Positions 1 to 6,241 of a DNA stretch of 10,583 nucleotides are shown in pieces. The stretch is taken from contig CALCNZ010000023.1 in assembly GCA_937897625.1 (NCBI GenBank), forward strand, positions 1 to 10,583, given 5' to 3'. Within the stretch, counting starts at the first letter, position 1. The number at the start of each line of letters is the position of its first letter. The position numbers and the translations under genes were made by a program. Under the pieces are notes generated by a model. The model was not told the origin of the DNA and did not search any database. It worked only from the letters and a program-made list of their open reading frames with translations. Source of the stretch: an uncultured Flavobacteriales bacterium (GTDB lineage: Bacteria; Bacteroidota; Bacteroidia; Flavobacteriales_D; Sanyastnellaceae).

Positions 1-500
1 TGATTTGATGAAGTTAGTTGAAAAATATGGAACCCCATTAAAATTCACCTATTTACCACAGATTTCAAATAATATTGGAAAAGCTAAAAGTTGGTTTCGT
101 AAATCTATGGAAAAAAATAAGTATGAGGGTAAATATTATTACTGCTATTGTACTAAAAGTTCACATTTTGAATATATTATGAATGAAGCTTTTAAGAACA
201 ATATCCATATAGAAACTTCATCTGCTTTTGATATCAATATTGTTGAAAATCTATTAGAAAATGGCAAAATAAATAAAAGTACGTTTGTTATTTGTAACGG
301 TTTTAAAAGAGATCAGTATATTGAAAACATTGCACGTTTGATTAACAATGGTCATAAAAATGCAATACCGATAATTGATAATTTTGAAGAACTCGATTTG
401 CTTCAAGCACAAATTAAAAAGAAATTCAAAATTGGAATTAGAATTGCTGCGGAAGAAGAACCCAAATTTGAATTTTACACTTCTAGATTAGGTATTGGTT
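1..500. other. Low-GC segment ending inside the arginine decarboxylase gene
   Basis: Hand counts give 128 G/C in bases 1-480 (about 27%) and 128 G/C in bases 541-840 (about 43%), within one uninterrupted reading frame. Codon choice changes with it: before ~490 mostly AAA, AAT, TTT, ATT and TAT; after it many AAC, AAG, TTC, ATC, GAC and CCG. The protein itself stays on family pattern across the change. The right side matches the rest of the window, so the left side is the foreign-looking part. Confidence 0.7.
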
Positions 501-1306
501 ACAAAAACATCACGAAGTTCTACAAGAAAGTCATTCACGACGATCCGAATTTGAAATTGAAAATGCTTCACTTCTTCATCAATAGCGGTATCAAAGACAC
601 CGCCTATTATTGGAACGAATTGGTGAAGTGTTTGAAGGTGTATTGCGAGTTGCGCGAGATTTGTCCAACACTTGACAGCTTGAACATTGGCGGAGGATTT
701 CCCATTAAAACTTCCATTGCATTCAGCTTCGACTATCAGTACATGGTTACTGAAATCTTAAGACAAATCAAAGCAGCTTGCGAAGACGCTGGCGTTCCCG
801 TTCCGAATATCTTCACTGAATTCGGATCGTTTACCGTTGGTGAAAGTGGCGGAGCGATCTATAAAATTCTTTATCAGAAAGAACAAAACGATCGCGAAAA
901 ATGGAACATGATTGACTCGTCTTTCATGACTACCCTACCCGACACGTGGGCAATTAATAAGCGATTCATTATGCTTCCATTGAACAATTGGGACGAAGTG
1001 TATGAGCGTGTATTCCTCGGTGGATTAACGTGCGACTCAGATGACTACTACAATTCTGAACAGCACACCAATGCGATATACTTGCCTCGATTCTATCCGG
1101 ATCAAGACCAATACATTGGATTTTTCAATACCGGTGCATACCAAGAAACCCTTGGAGGTTTTGGTGGAATTCACCACTGCCTTGTCCCACAGCCGCGTCA
1201 CATTTTAATTGATCGCGACGCAAAAGGAAAAATCAAATACAAAGAATTTGCCCCTGAGCAAAAGCCAAAAGACATCTTAGAAATTTTAGGGTATTACAAT
1301 GATTAA
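2..1306 (+). CDS. speA: Arginine decarboxylase, PLP-dependent fold III type (5' end outside window)
   Basis: Likely converts arginine to agmatine, the first step of polyamine synthesis, in the cytoplasm. The frame is open to the left edge, and codons 2-10 (D-L-M) read straight into the conserved KYGTPLKFTYLP segment. I therefore take the TTG at 5 and ATG at 8 as internal; family proteins carry some 30 more N-terminal residues. The PLP lysine is in YCTKSSHF (codon 155-157). The glycine-rich phosphate loop NIGGGFP is at 683-703. The C-terminal catalytic cysteine is in TCDSDD (codon 1031-1033), followed by the FNTGAYQ motif. These are the marks of alanine-racemase-fold decarboxylases, and overall similarity from memory is to Bacteroidota arginine decarboxylases rather than to diaminopimelate decarboxylase. 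The last 8 bases overlap the next gene. GC rises sharply at about 480-540 inside the gene (see findings). Substrate is inferred from family resemblance. Confidence 0.88.
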   Translation, partial: DLMKLVEKYGTPLKFTYLPQISNNIGKAKSWFRKSMEKNKYEGKYYYCYCTKSSHFEYIMNEAFKNNIHIETSSAFDINIVENLLENGKINKSTFVICNGFKRDQYIENIARLINNGHKNAIPIIDNFEELDLLQAQIKKKFKIGIRIAAEEEPKFEFYTSRLGIGYKNITKFYKKVIHDDPNLKLKMLHFFINSGIKDTAYYWNELVKCLKVYCELREICPTLDSLNIGGGFPIKTSIAFSFDYQYMVTEILRQIKAACEDAGVPVPNIFTEFGSFTVGESGGAIYKILYQKEQNDREKWNMIDSSFMTTLPDTWAINKRFIMLPLNNWDEVYERVFLGGLTCDSDDYYNSEQHTNAIYLPRFYPDQDQYIGFFNTGAYQETLGGFGGIHHCLVPQPRHILIDRDAKGKIKYKEFAPEQKPKDILEILGYYND

Positions 1307-2162
1307 AAGAAACTCCGGCATTCATCTTTTTGTAGTTCTGATATTAATAATATTGGCATTCACATATAAGAATGGTATTCTTGATTTTGTTAAGCAGTTT
1401 CCCTATGTGGCCTACATGGCGGAATCTGTGTTTCGCGTTGTTATTACCGTATTAATCACAGACATTATTCACCAAGTAGTTGTGCTCTTTTACCGATCTG
1501 AATTGGTTGGAAAAAGAGACAATTTCTTATATGGAATTGGACACATCAAGCAAGTTCTCTTTGCGCTATACGCCGGACTATTGCTGCTTGCAATCTTAAA
1601 CATTTCTCTCGAAAAAGCCCTCACAACACTTTCGCTGCTTGCTGCTGCTATTGTCTTAATTGCGAAAGATTACATTTCGAATTTCATTAACGGCATGTAC
1701 ATGACCTTTGCACGTGTCGTGAACATTGGCGATGAAGTTTCAATTGGCGTTCACAAAGGAAAGATTCAAGACATTACGCTTTCCAGTGTGCACTTAATTA
1801 ACGAAGACGACGATCTGATTTACATTCCAAACAGCGTTGTTTTCAGTTCAGATATTGTGAATTACACAAGAAGAGAGATTAAGAAAACCAGTCTCGATTT
1901 CGAGATTGATATCTTGGCCATTCATGATGTGGTTGAGCTAGAAAGCGAGATTATTGAAGGAATGAAAGAATTTCAATCGAACATTCAACCGGGATCGTAC
2001 AATCTAAAGGTATTCTTGGTGACCAGTGAATTGGTGAAAATCAAATTTCAATACCTTGTCAACGAAGGCACCGATAAAGAATTGGAGCGCATCATGAAAC
2101 GCAGAACCATTCGCCACATTGTGAAATTGGTAAATGAGCGCACTGAAAAAGCCATGTCGTAA
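1299..2162 (+). CDS. MscS-family small-conductance mechanosensitive ion channel
   Basis: Inner-membrane channel of the MscS family, expected to open on membrane tension and release solutes on hypo-osmotic shock. The protein has 287 residues. Hydrophobic segments lie at about 8-23, 37-64, 84-101 and 107-124; the last is the pore-lining TM3 region, rich in Ala, Leu and Ile. It is followed directly by the family signature around NFINGMYMTF (128-137), then VNIGDEVSI and DDLIYIPNSVVF, which open the cytoplasmic beta domain. The soluble tail (about 195-287) is shorter than in large MscS relatives. The ATG at 1299 lies within the end of the arginine decarboxylase gene (8-base overlap, ATGATTAA), suggesting translational coupling. 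Family is firm; gating behaviour and physiological partner are not known from sequence. Confidence 0.9.
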   Translation: MIKRNSGIHLFVVLILIILAFTYKNGILDFVKQFPYVAYMAESVFRVVITVLITDIIHQVVVLFYRSELVGKRDNFLYGIGHIKQVLFALYAGLLLLAILNISLEKALTTLSLLAAAIVLIAKDYISNFINGMYMTFARVVNIGDEVSIGVHKGKIQDITLSSVHLINEDDDLIYIPNSVVFSSDIVNYTRREIKKTSLDFEIDILAIHDVVELESEIIEGMKEFQSNIQPGSYNLKVFLVTSELVKIKFQYLVNEGTDKELERIMKRRTIRHIVKLVNERTEKAMS

Positions 2163-2219
2163 TTGTCTTTTTTCTTTCAACATTTCAAGCCTAAAAAAAT
2201 TCATAAACTTTTTTATTGA

Positions 2220-2243
2220 AAATTCGAAGTGATGTTCGAATTT
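2220..2243. promoter_or_regulatory. Perfect 9-bp inverted repeat before the deoxyhypusine-synthase-like gene
   Basis: AAATTCGAA (2220-2228), spacer GTGATG, TTCGAATTT (2235-2243). It ends 10 bases before the ATG at 2254, in the only sizeable non-coding gap (91 bp) of the polyamine cluster. It could be an operator or an mRNA hairpin that limits translation initiation. No exact TAnnTTTG promoter element was found in this gap. The repeat is seen directly; the function is inference. Confidence 0.5.
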
Positions 2244-2253
2244 CGCGAACGCT

Positions 2254-3231
2254 ATGGGAAAATATTCTACAATGCGTGAGTTCATGGAGAGCAATTATTT
2301 GCACTTCAACTCTGCTGCTTTGGTTGACGCAGCCAAAGGTTACGAAGCACACTTAACAGAAGGTGGCAAAATGATGATTACGCTTGCAGGAGCTATGTCT
2401 ACTGCTGAGCTCGGAATTTCTCTTGCTGAAATGATTCGCGCCGGAAAGGTGGATATTATTTCTTGCACGGGAGCTAACCTAGAAGAAGACCTTATGAATT
2501 TGGTTGCTCACGATCATTATGAGCGTGTTCCAAATTACCGCGATCTAACTCCGCAAGAAGAATGGGGATTGTTAGAGCGTGGATTGAATCGCGTGACCGA
2601 CACGTGCATTCCAGAAGAAGAAGCATTCAGAAGATTGCAAAAACACATTCATGCGCTTTGGGCAGATGCGCAAGCAAAAGGCGAGCGTTATTTCCCGCAT
2701 GAGTTCATGTATAAAATGATTTTAAGCGGAGTGCTGGAGCAGTACTACCAAATTGACCCGAAGAACTCTTGGATGATTGCAGCTGCAGAGCGCAACCTTC
2801 CGATTATAGTTCCAGGATGGGAAGATAGCACCATGGGAAATATTTTCGCGAGCTATTGCATCAAGGGCGAAATTCAACCGACCACTATGAAAAGTGGAAT
2901 TGAATACATGATGTGGTTGGCCGATTGGTACACCAAGAATTCAGGAGGAAAAGGTGTTGGATTCTTCCAAATTGGTGGAGGTATCGCCGGTGACTTCCCA
3001 ATATGTGTGGTGCCTATGTTGTACCAAGATATGGAAATGCACGACATTCCATTCTGGGGATATTTCTGTCAGATTTCAGACAGCACCACCAGCTACGGAT
3101 CTTACAGCGGAGCGGTTCCAAACGAAAAAATCACTTGGGGTAAACTAGACATTAACACGCCTAAATTTATCATTGAAAGTGACGCAACCATTGTTGCTCC
3201 TCTTATTTTTGCTTGGCTATTAAATCACTAA
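2254..3231 (+). CDS. Deoxyhypusine-synthase-like protein (polyamine aminobutyl transferase family)
   Basis: The 325 residues match the deoxyhypusine synthase family along their length: AALVDAAKGYEAHL (21-34), LAGAMSTAELG, SCTGANLEEDL (70-80), FQIGGGIAGDFPI (238-250) and SGAVPNEKITWGKLD. K297 in WGK corresponds to the lysine that forms the covalent imine with the aminobutyl group in the eukaryotic enzyme. It is thus likely a spermidine- or putrescine-dependent NAD enzyme in the cytoplasm. Bacteria lack eIF5A, so the true acceptor is unclear; homospermidine or another polyamine is the usual proposal for bacterial homologues. The ATG at 2254 is the first start after an in-frame stop at 2233. Position downstream of an arginine decarboxylase supports a polyamine role. 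An agmatinase gene, often found with these two in Bacteroidota, is absent here. The gene is followed at 17 bases by the acidic protein gene. Confidence 0.88.
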   Translation: MGKYSTMREFMESNYLHFNSAALVDAAKGYEAHLTEGGKMMITLAGAMSTAELGISLAEMIRAGKVDIISCTGANLEEDLMNLVAHDHYERVPNYRDLTPQEEWGLLERGLNRVTDTCIPEEEAFRRLQKHIHALWADAQAKGERYFPHEFMYKMILSGVLEQYYQIDPKNSWMIAAAERNLPIIVPGWEDSTMGNIFASYCIKGEIQPTTMKSGIEYMMWLADWYTKNSGGKGVGFFQIGGGIAGDFPICVVPMLYQDMEMHDIPFWGYFCQISDSTTSYGSYSGAVPNEKITWGKLDINTPKFIIESDATIVAPLIFAWLLNH

Positions 3232-3248
3232 GAGTTTTTTTTTGAATT

Positions 3249-3593
3249 ATGAAACGCGTAATTAAAGACTACAACAGCATTACTGACGAACATGCTGCCT
3301 TAATTGAAGCCGCATATCCGAACGGTTTCGAAAATGAAAATTTGGTTTCATTCACCACGCCGAAAGGCGCGTTCATTAAGGCGCTGGAAATTCGCACCGA
3401 AGACACGATTTACTTGTTCAAAATAGACAAGAACATGAAAGTCGACGAGGAAGAAGGAAACGATGACGGACTTGCGATTAATGACATTGATGGATTTAAA
3501 TCTGACGACGACTCTTCAGACGACGATGAAGAAGATGACAACGACAACGACGTTGCAGATGACGCGGATGAATCTGATGAAGACGAAGACTAA
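3249..3593 (+). CDS. Small protein of unknown function with an extremely acidic tail
   Basis: 114 residues. The first 64 or so form a compact, mixed segment (ITDEHAALIEAAYPNGF, then a likely beta hairpin through LEIRTEDTIYLFKID). The rest is low-complexity acid: 29 of the last 50 residues are Asp or Glu, with runs such as SDDDSSDDDEEDDND. No signal peptide or membrane segment. From memory, similar small proteins with acidic tails are widespread in Bacteroidota and sometimes carry a doubtful 'DNA primase' label; I see no primase motif and do not support that name. It is last in the polyamine transcription unit, 17 bases after the synthase-like gene and 6 bases before a strong terminator. The tail could bind polyamines, basic proteins or Ca2+, or mimic DNA; none of these is shown. 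Confidence 0.8.
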   Translation: MKRVIKDYNSITDEHAALIEAAYPNGFENENLVSFTTPKGAFIKALEIRTEDTIYLFKIDKNMKVDEEEGNDDGLAINDIDGFKSDDDSSDDDEEDDNDNDVADDADESDEDED

Positions 3594-3599
3594 AATACT

Positions 3600-3626
3600 T
3601 AAAAGCCCGAAAGGGCTTTTATTTTT
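3600..3626 (+). terminator. Intrinsic terminator after the acidic protein gene
   Basis: The stem AAAAGCCC / GGGCTTTT (3601-3608 with 3613-3620) is perfect, is extended by one T-A pair (3600/3621), and closes a GAAA tetraloop (3609-3612). A run of five T (3622-3626) follows. It starts 6 bases after the stop at 3591-3593, so it ends the left-hand transcription unit. The A-rich left flank means it may also act weakly on the other strand. Confidence 0.9.
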
Positions 3627-3668
3627 AGAGCTGAACAACTTTTTTCTTTTTTAATGAATCACTCTTTT

Positions 3669-4478
3669 ATGAAACAGCTTTTGGCACTCCTTCTAGTGAC
3701 TTACTCCTTCGCGGTATCTGCGCAGTGTGTTGATCCTTCATTGATTAATTTAAATGCGATCTGTCCGACGCTTTTTTTACCGGTTTGCGGATGCGACGGA
3801 AATACCTACGTGAATGCCTGCGAAGCTGTGAACTACGGCGGGGTGACTTCTTACACCGATGGTGAATGTACAACTCAAGCTTGCTTACCAATTCCTACAG
3901 GGGTTAATTTCGGATTGTGCGATATGGCCTTAGGAATAGCGATGACCGATAGCGGATGCGTCTCTCTTAGCGGCTGTGGTTTTATTGGAACAGATGGAAT
4001 TGATTACACCAACGCATTTTTCACTTCGAGTTATGCTTGCATAAATTCATGCATTAGCGATACTACACTTGTCATTCCGTGCATTGATTCAACACTCATT
4101 GATATGACATTGGATTGTGCCGCTATTTATGATCCTGTTTGCGGTTGCGACAGTGTTACCTACAACAATGCTTGCGAGGCTACCTATTATCACGGCGTGG
4201 TTTCTTTCACTCCAGGAGCATGCTCCGTAAACGTGAATGAATTGAATAAACACATGGAGATATTTCCGAATCCATCAAAAGACTTCATACAAATTAATGC
4301 CAATTTAAGTGGAAGAAAAGAACTGAGTGTTCTCACTATTTCTGGACAAACCGTATTGAGAGATTCGCTCTTATCTCAAAAGAAAACCCTTGATTTATCA
4401 GCTCTTCCAGCCGGAATTTACTTCGTACAACTAACAAGCGCAGACGCTATTGTTACGCAGCGAATTATAAAAGAGTAA
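3669..4478 (+). CDS. Secreted protein with two Kazal-type domains and a type IX secretion sorting domain
   Basis: Predicted exported protein. The start at 3669 gives a classical signal peptide (MKQLLALLLVTYSFAVSA, then Q-C); an in-frame ATG at 3654 would add five residues. Numbering from 3654, Kazal-like domain 1 spans about 25-72 (PVCGCDGNTYVNAC) and domain 2 about 143-190 (DPVCGCDSVTYNNAC). Between them is a Cys-rich segment (C77, C89, C102, C108, C129, C133) that I cannot name. Residues 201-274 form a Por/T9SS type A sorting domain (MEIFPNPSKDFIQI, LPAGIYFVQL, ending RIIKE), which directs outer-membrane export and is normally cleaved. Kazal domains usually inhibit serine proteases; the inferred P1 residues here are T39 and A157, so a small-residue-preferring elastase-like target is possible. 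The gene follows a terminator, so needs its own promoter; none is obvious. It converges on the next gene with a 14-base overlap. Confidence 0.85.
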   Translation: MKQLLALLLVTYSFAVSAQCVDPSLINLNAICPTLFLPVCGCDGNTYVNACEAVNYGGVTSYTDGECTTQACLPIPTGVNFGLCDMALGIAMTDSGCVSLSGCGFIGTDGIDYTNAFFTSSYACINSCISDTTLVIPCIDSTLIDMTLDCAAIYDPVCGCDSVTYNNACEATYYHGVVSFTPGACSVNVNELNKHMEIFPNPSKDFIQINANLSGRKELSVLTISGQTVLRDSLLSQKKTLDLSALPAGIYFVQLTSADAIVTQRIIKE

Positions 4479-5100
4479 TCTTGTTTCTTCCCATTTGAAT
4501 TTTTCCCTTGCGCTCCATTTGTTTCAACAAACGAGAAATAACTTCGCGCGAAGAATTCAATTGATTGGCTAATTCTTGGTGGGTCGTTTTCAATTCACTT
4601 CCCTCCTTCTCCGATTTCTGTTTCAGCAATTGCGACAAGCGATCGTCTAAATTGTGAAAGGCAATGCCATCAATGGTATTCAATAATTCTTCGAATCTCT
4701 TTTGATAGGTTTTCAGAATAAATGATTTGAAAGAAGGATACTTGGTGGTCCATTCGTCAATAATCTGAATGGGCAAAAGCAACAGTTCGGTGTCCTCTTC
4801 CGCAACTGCGCGAACATTGCTCACTGCGTTCCCACTGCAGCAAGTAAGCGACATGGCGCAAGTTTCTCCAGGACGAATGTAATAAAGCAATAACTCATTT
4901 CCTTCATCGTCTTCACGGAGAATACGCAACTGCCCTTTCAACAACAAGGGCATGTACACAATAGGATCACCAATGTCGACCATCCAATCGTCGGCATGCA
5001 ACTTTTTCAATTGAGCAGTTTCTATAATAATCTCCGCTGTATTACGCTCGTAGATATCGGGAAAGAGCTGCTGGAACTCGGCTACAGAAAGATTCGACAT
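4465..5100 (-). CDS. Crp/Fnr-family transcriptional regulator
   Basis: 211-residue cytoplasmic DNA-binding protein. An N-terminal cyclic-nucleotide-binding-like beta roll (about 20-115) is followed by the dimer helix (about 120-150) and a C-terminal winged helix. The likely recognition helix lies in SSREVISRLLKQMERKGKI (183-201), preceded by TTHQELANQL. In the place of the cAMP phosphate-binding loop it has GETCAMSLTCCSG (78-90), with C81, C87 and C88 and no typical Crp RxS cAMP motif; this suggests a redox, metal or other ligand rather than cAMP. It is the only minus-strand gene. It is divergent from paaB with 100 bases between the starts, so it may control the paa genes and itself. Its 3' end overlaps the Kazal gene tail to tail. 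Family is certain; effector and regulon are inference. Confidence 0.88.
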   Translation of the reverse strand: MSNLSVAEFQQLFPDIYERNTAEIIIETAQLKKLHADDWMVDIGDPIVYMPLLLKGQLRILREDDEGNELLLYYIRPGETCAMSLTCCSGNAVSNVRAVAEEDTELLLLPIQIIDEWTTKYPSFKSFILKTYQKRFEELLNTIDGIAFHNLDDRLSQLLKQKSEKEGSELKTTHQELANQLNSSREVISRLLKQMERKGKIQMGRNKITLL

Positions 5101-5125
5101 AGGATTTGCGTGATGATTTTCCTCA

Positions 5126-5133
5126 CAAATATA
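5126..5133 (-). promoter_or_regulatory. Bacteroidota-type -7 promoter element for the Crp/Fnr-type gene
   Basis: On the minus strand this reads TATATTTG, an exact match to the Bacteroidota sigma-A -7 consensus TAnnTTTG. It lies 25 bases before the start codon, giving a short leader of roughly 20 bases. No well-spaced -33 TTG was found, so the site is plausible but unproven. Confidence 0.5.
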
Positions 5134-5134
5134 G

Positions 5135-5154
5135 AATTATTGTGCAAAGTAATT
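5135..5154. promoter_or_regulatory. Imperfect 20-bp dyad between the divergent regulator and paaB
   Basis: AATTATTGTG | CAAAGTAATT is symmetric in 8 of 10 base pairs, centred on 5144/5145, with an inner TTG...CAA. It sits just upstream of the -7 element of the regulator gene and about 50 bases before paaB. It overlaps a weak plus-strand TAnnnTTTG (5150-5158), one base off consensus. It is a candidate operator for the adjacent Crp/Fnr-type protein, whose family binds 14-22 bp dyads. Inference from symmetry and place. Confidence 0.35.
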
Positions 5155-5200
5155 TTTGTACGCGTGAATCGGATTAAATTCGTGTCAAGATTTAGAAATT

Positions 5201-5488
5201 ATGAGCACGTCGAACTGGCCCCTTTGGGAAATATTCATCCGCAGCAAAAGCGGATTGTCGCATAAACACGTTGGAAGTTTACATGCAACCGATGCTAAAA
5301 TGGCAATCGACAATGCCCGCGATGTCTATACCCGTCGCATGGAAGGAGTGAGTATTTGGGTTGTTCCAAGTGCTTCAATCACTGCATCTGCGCCGGCAGA
5401 CAAAGACGCATTGTTCGATCCAGCAAACGACAAGGTGTACCGCCATCCAACATTCTACGACATTCCTGACGAAATCGGTCACATGTAA
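5201..5488 (+). CDS. paaB: 1,2-phenylacetyl-CoA epoxidase subunit PaaB
   Basis: 95 residues, full length for the family, with the typical opening NWPLWEIFIRSKSGLSHKHVGSLHA and the middle segment AIDNARDVYTRRMEGVSIWVV. PaaB is a small non-catalytic subunit of the multicomponent monooxygenase that epoxidises the ring of phenylacetyl-CoA in aerobic phenylacetate breakdown. It is followed at 2 bases by paaC. paaA, which normally lies just upstream and encodes the di-iron catalytic subunit, is replaced here by the divergent Crp/Fnr-type gene. Start ATG at 5201 fits the family N terminus. Confidence 0.92.
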   Translation: MSTSNWPLWEIFIRSKSGLSHKHVGSLHATDAKMAIDNARDVYTRRMEGVSIWVVPSASITASAPADKDALFDPANDKVYRHPTFYDIPDEIGHM

Positions 5489-5490
5489 TC

Positions 5491-6240
5491 ATGAAGAAAG
5501 AAGAAGCACTCGCGCTGCATTTAGCAGACAACAACCTTATACTTGGTCAACGCCTTTCAGAATGGTGCGGACACGGCCCTGTTTTGGAAGAAGACATTGC
5601 GTTAAGCAATATGGCGTTGGATTACATTGGACAAGCCACTCTCCTATTCAAGCATGTTGCTGAAAACAGCGGCGACGCAAAAACAGAAGACGATTGGGCA
5701 TTCCTTCGCGATGCTTGGGATTATAAAAACTTCTTAGCGTTGGAACTTCCAAGCGGAGACTACGCCTTCACCATAGCGCGTCAGTATTTGTATTCGGAAT
5801 GGTACAATTTATATCTGACTGAACTTTCAAAGTCGAGCAACACCTTCCTTCAAGAATTTGCATTGAAGTCTGTGAAGGAAGTGCGTTACCATTTGCAACA
5901 CGGTCGCGACTGGGTGTTGCGCATGGGCGACGGAACGGAAGAGAGTCACGCACGCATTCAAAAAGCAATAAACGATATTTGGAATTACACCGGCGAATGG
6001 TTTGTTCCAAATGCAAACGATACCGATCTTTCCGCAACGGGCATTTGTCCGAATGTGGAAAGCCTTCATCAAACCTGGATGGAAAATGTTCAAGCTACCT
6101 TGAATGAAGCTACGCTGCAGATGCCTGTTTCTGGATGGATGCACAAAGGCGGACGCGAAGGAAAGCACACCGAACATTTGGGACACTTGTTAAGTGAGAT
6201 GCAATTCTTGCAGCGCACTTATCCGAATTCAAAGTGGTAA
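5491..6240 (+). CDS. paaC: 1,2-phenylacetyl-CoA epoxidase subunit PaaC
   Basis: 249 residues, ferritin-like helical fold of the phenylacetyl-CoA epoxidase structural subunit. Recognisable segments are LADNNLILGQRLSEWCGHGP (11-30), the LALELPSGDYAFTIARQ region (82-98), KEVRYHLQHGRDWVLRMGDG (129-148) and the C-terminal GWMHKGGREGKHTEHLG (215-231), ending in the usual YPNSKW-like tail. PaaC forms the core with PaaA and does not itself carry the catalytic iron site in characterised systems. Two bases follow the paaB stop, and one base separates it from paaD, so these three genes are one transcription unit. No truncation or frameshift is seen. Confidence 0.93.
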   Translation: MKKEEALALHLADNNLILGQRLSEWCGHGPVLEEDIALSNMALDYIGQATLLFKHVAENSGDAKTEDDWAFLRDAWDYKNFLALELPSGDYAFTIARQYLYSEWYNLYLTELSKSSNTFLQEFALKSVKEVRYHLQHGRDWVLRMGDGTEESHARIQKAINDIWNYTGEWFVPNANDTDLSATGICPNVESLHQTWMENVQATLNEATLQMPVSGWMHKGGREGKHTEHLGHLLSEMQFLQRTYPNSKW

Positions 6241-6241
6241 A

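Noticed and set aside
5..10. TTG at 5 or ATG at 8 as the true start of the arginine decarboxylase
   Set aside because: The preceding codon is open and encodes Asp-Leu leading into a conserved mid-domain segment; family members have more N-terminal sequence, so the start lies outside the window.
3490..3590. GAC/GAT-rich stretch as a DNA repeat array
   Set aside because: The units have no fixed period; the pattern follows from coding for a low-complexity Asp/Glu tail.
3249..3593. DNA primase label for the acidic protein
   Set aside because: 114 residues with no zinc finger, TOPRIM or catalytic motif; such labels are likely propagated errors.
5110..5126. GTGA-N9-TCAC as a classical Crp binding site
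   Set aside because: Crp half-sites are separated by 6 bases, not 9, and the arms do not extend beyond four base pairs.
5827..6186. 119-codon open frame antisense to paaC
   Set aside because: Shadow of a well-conserved gene with no domain or motif of its own.
6194..6241. Extended N terminus for paaD
   Set aside because: The extension lies within paaC, has no family likeness, and the ATG at 6242 gives the expected PaaD start.
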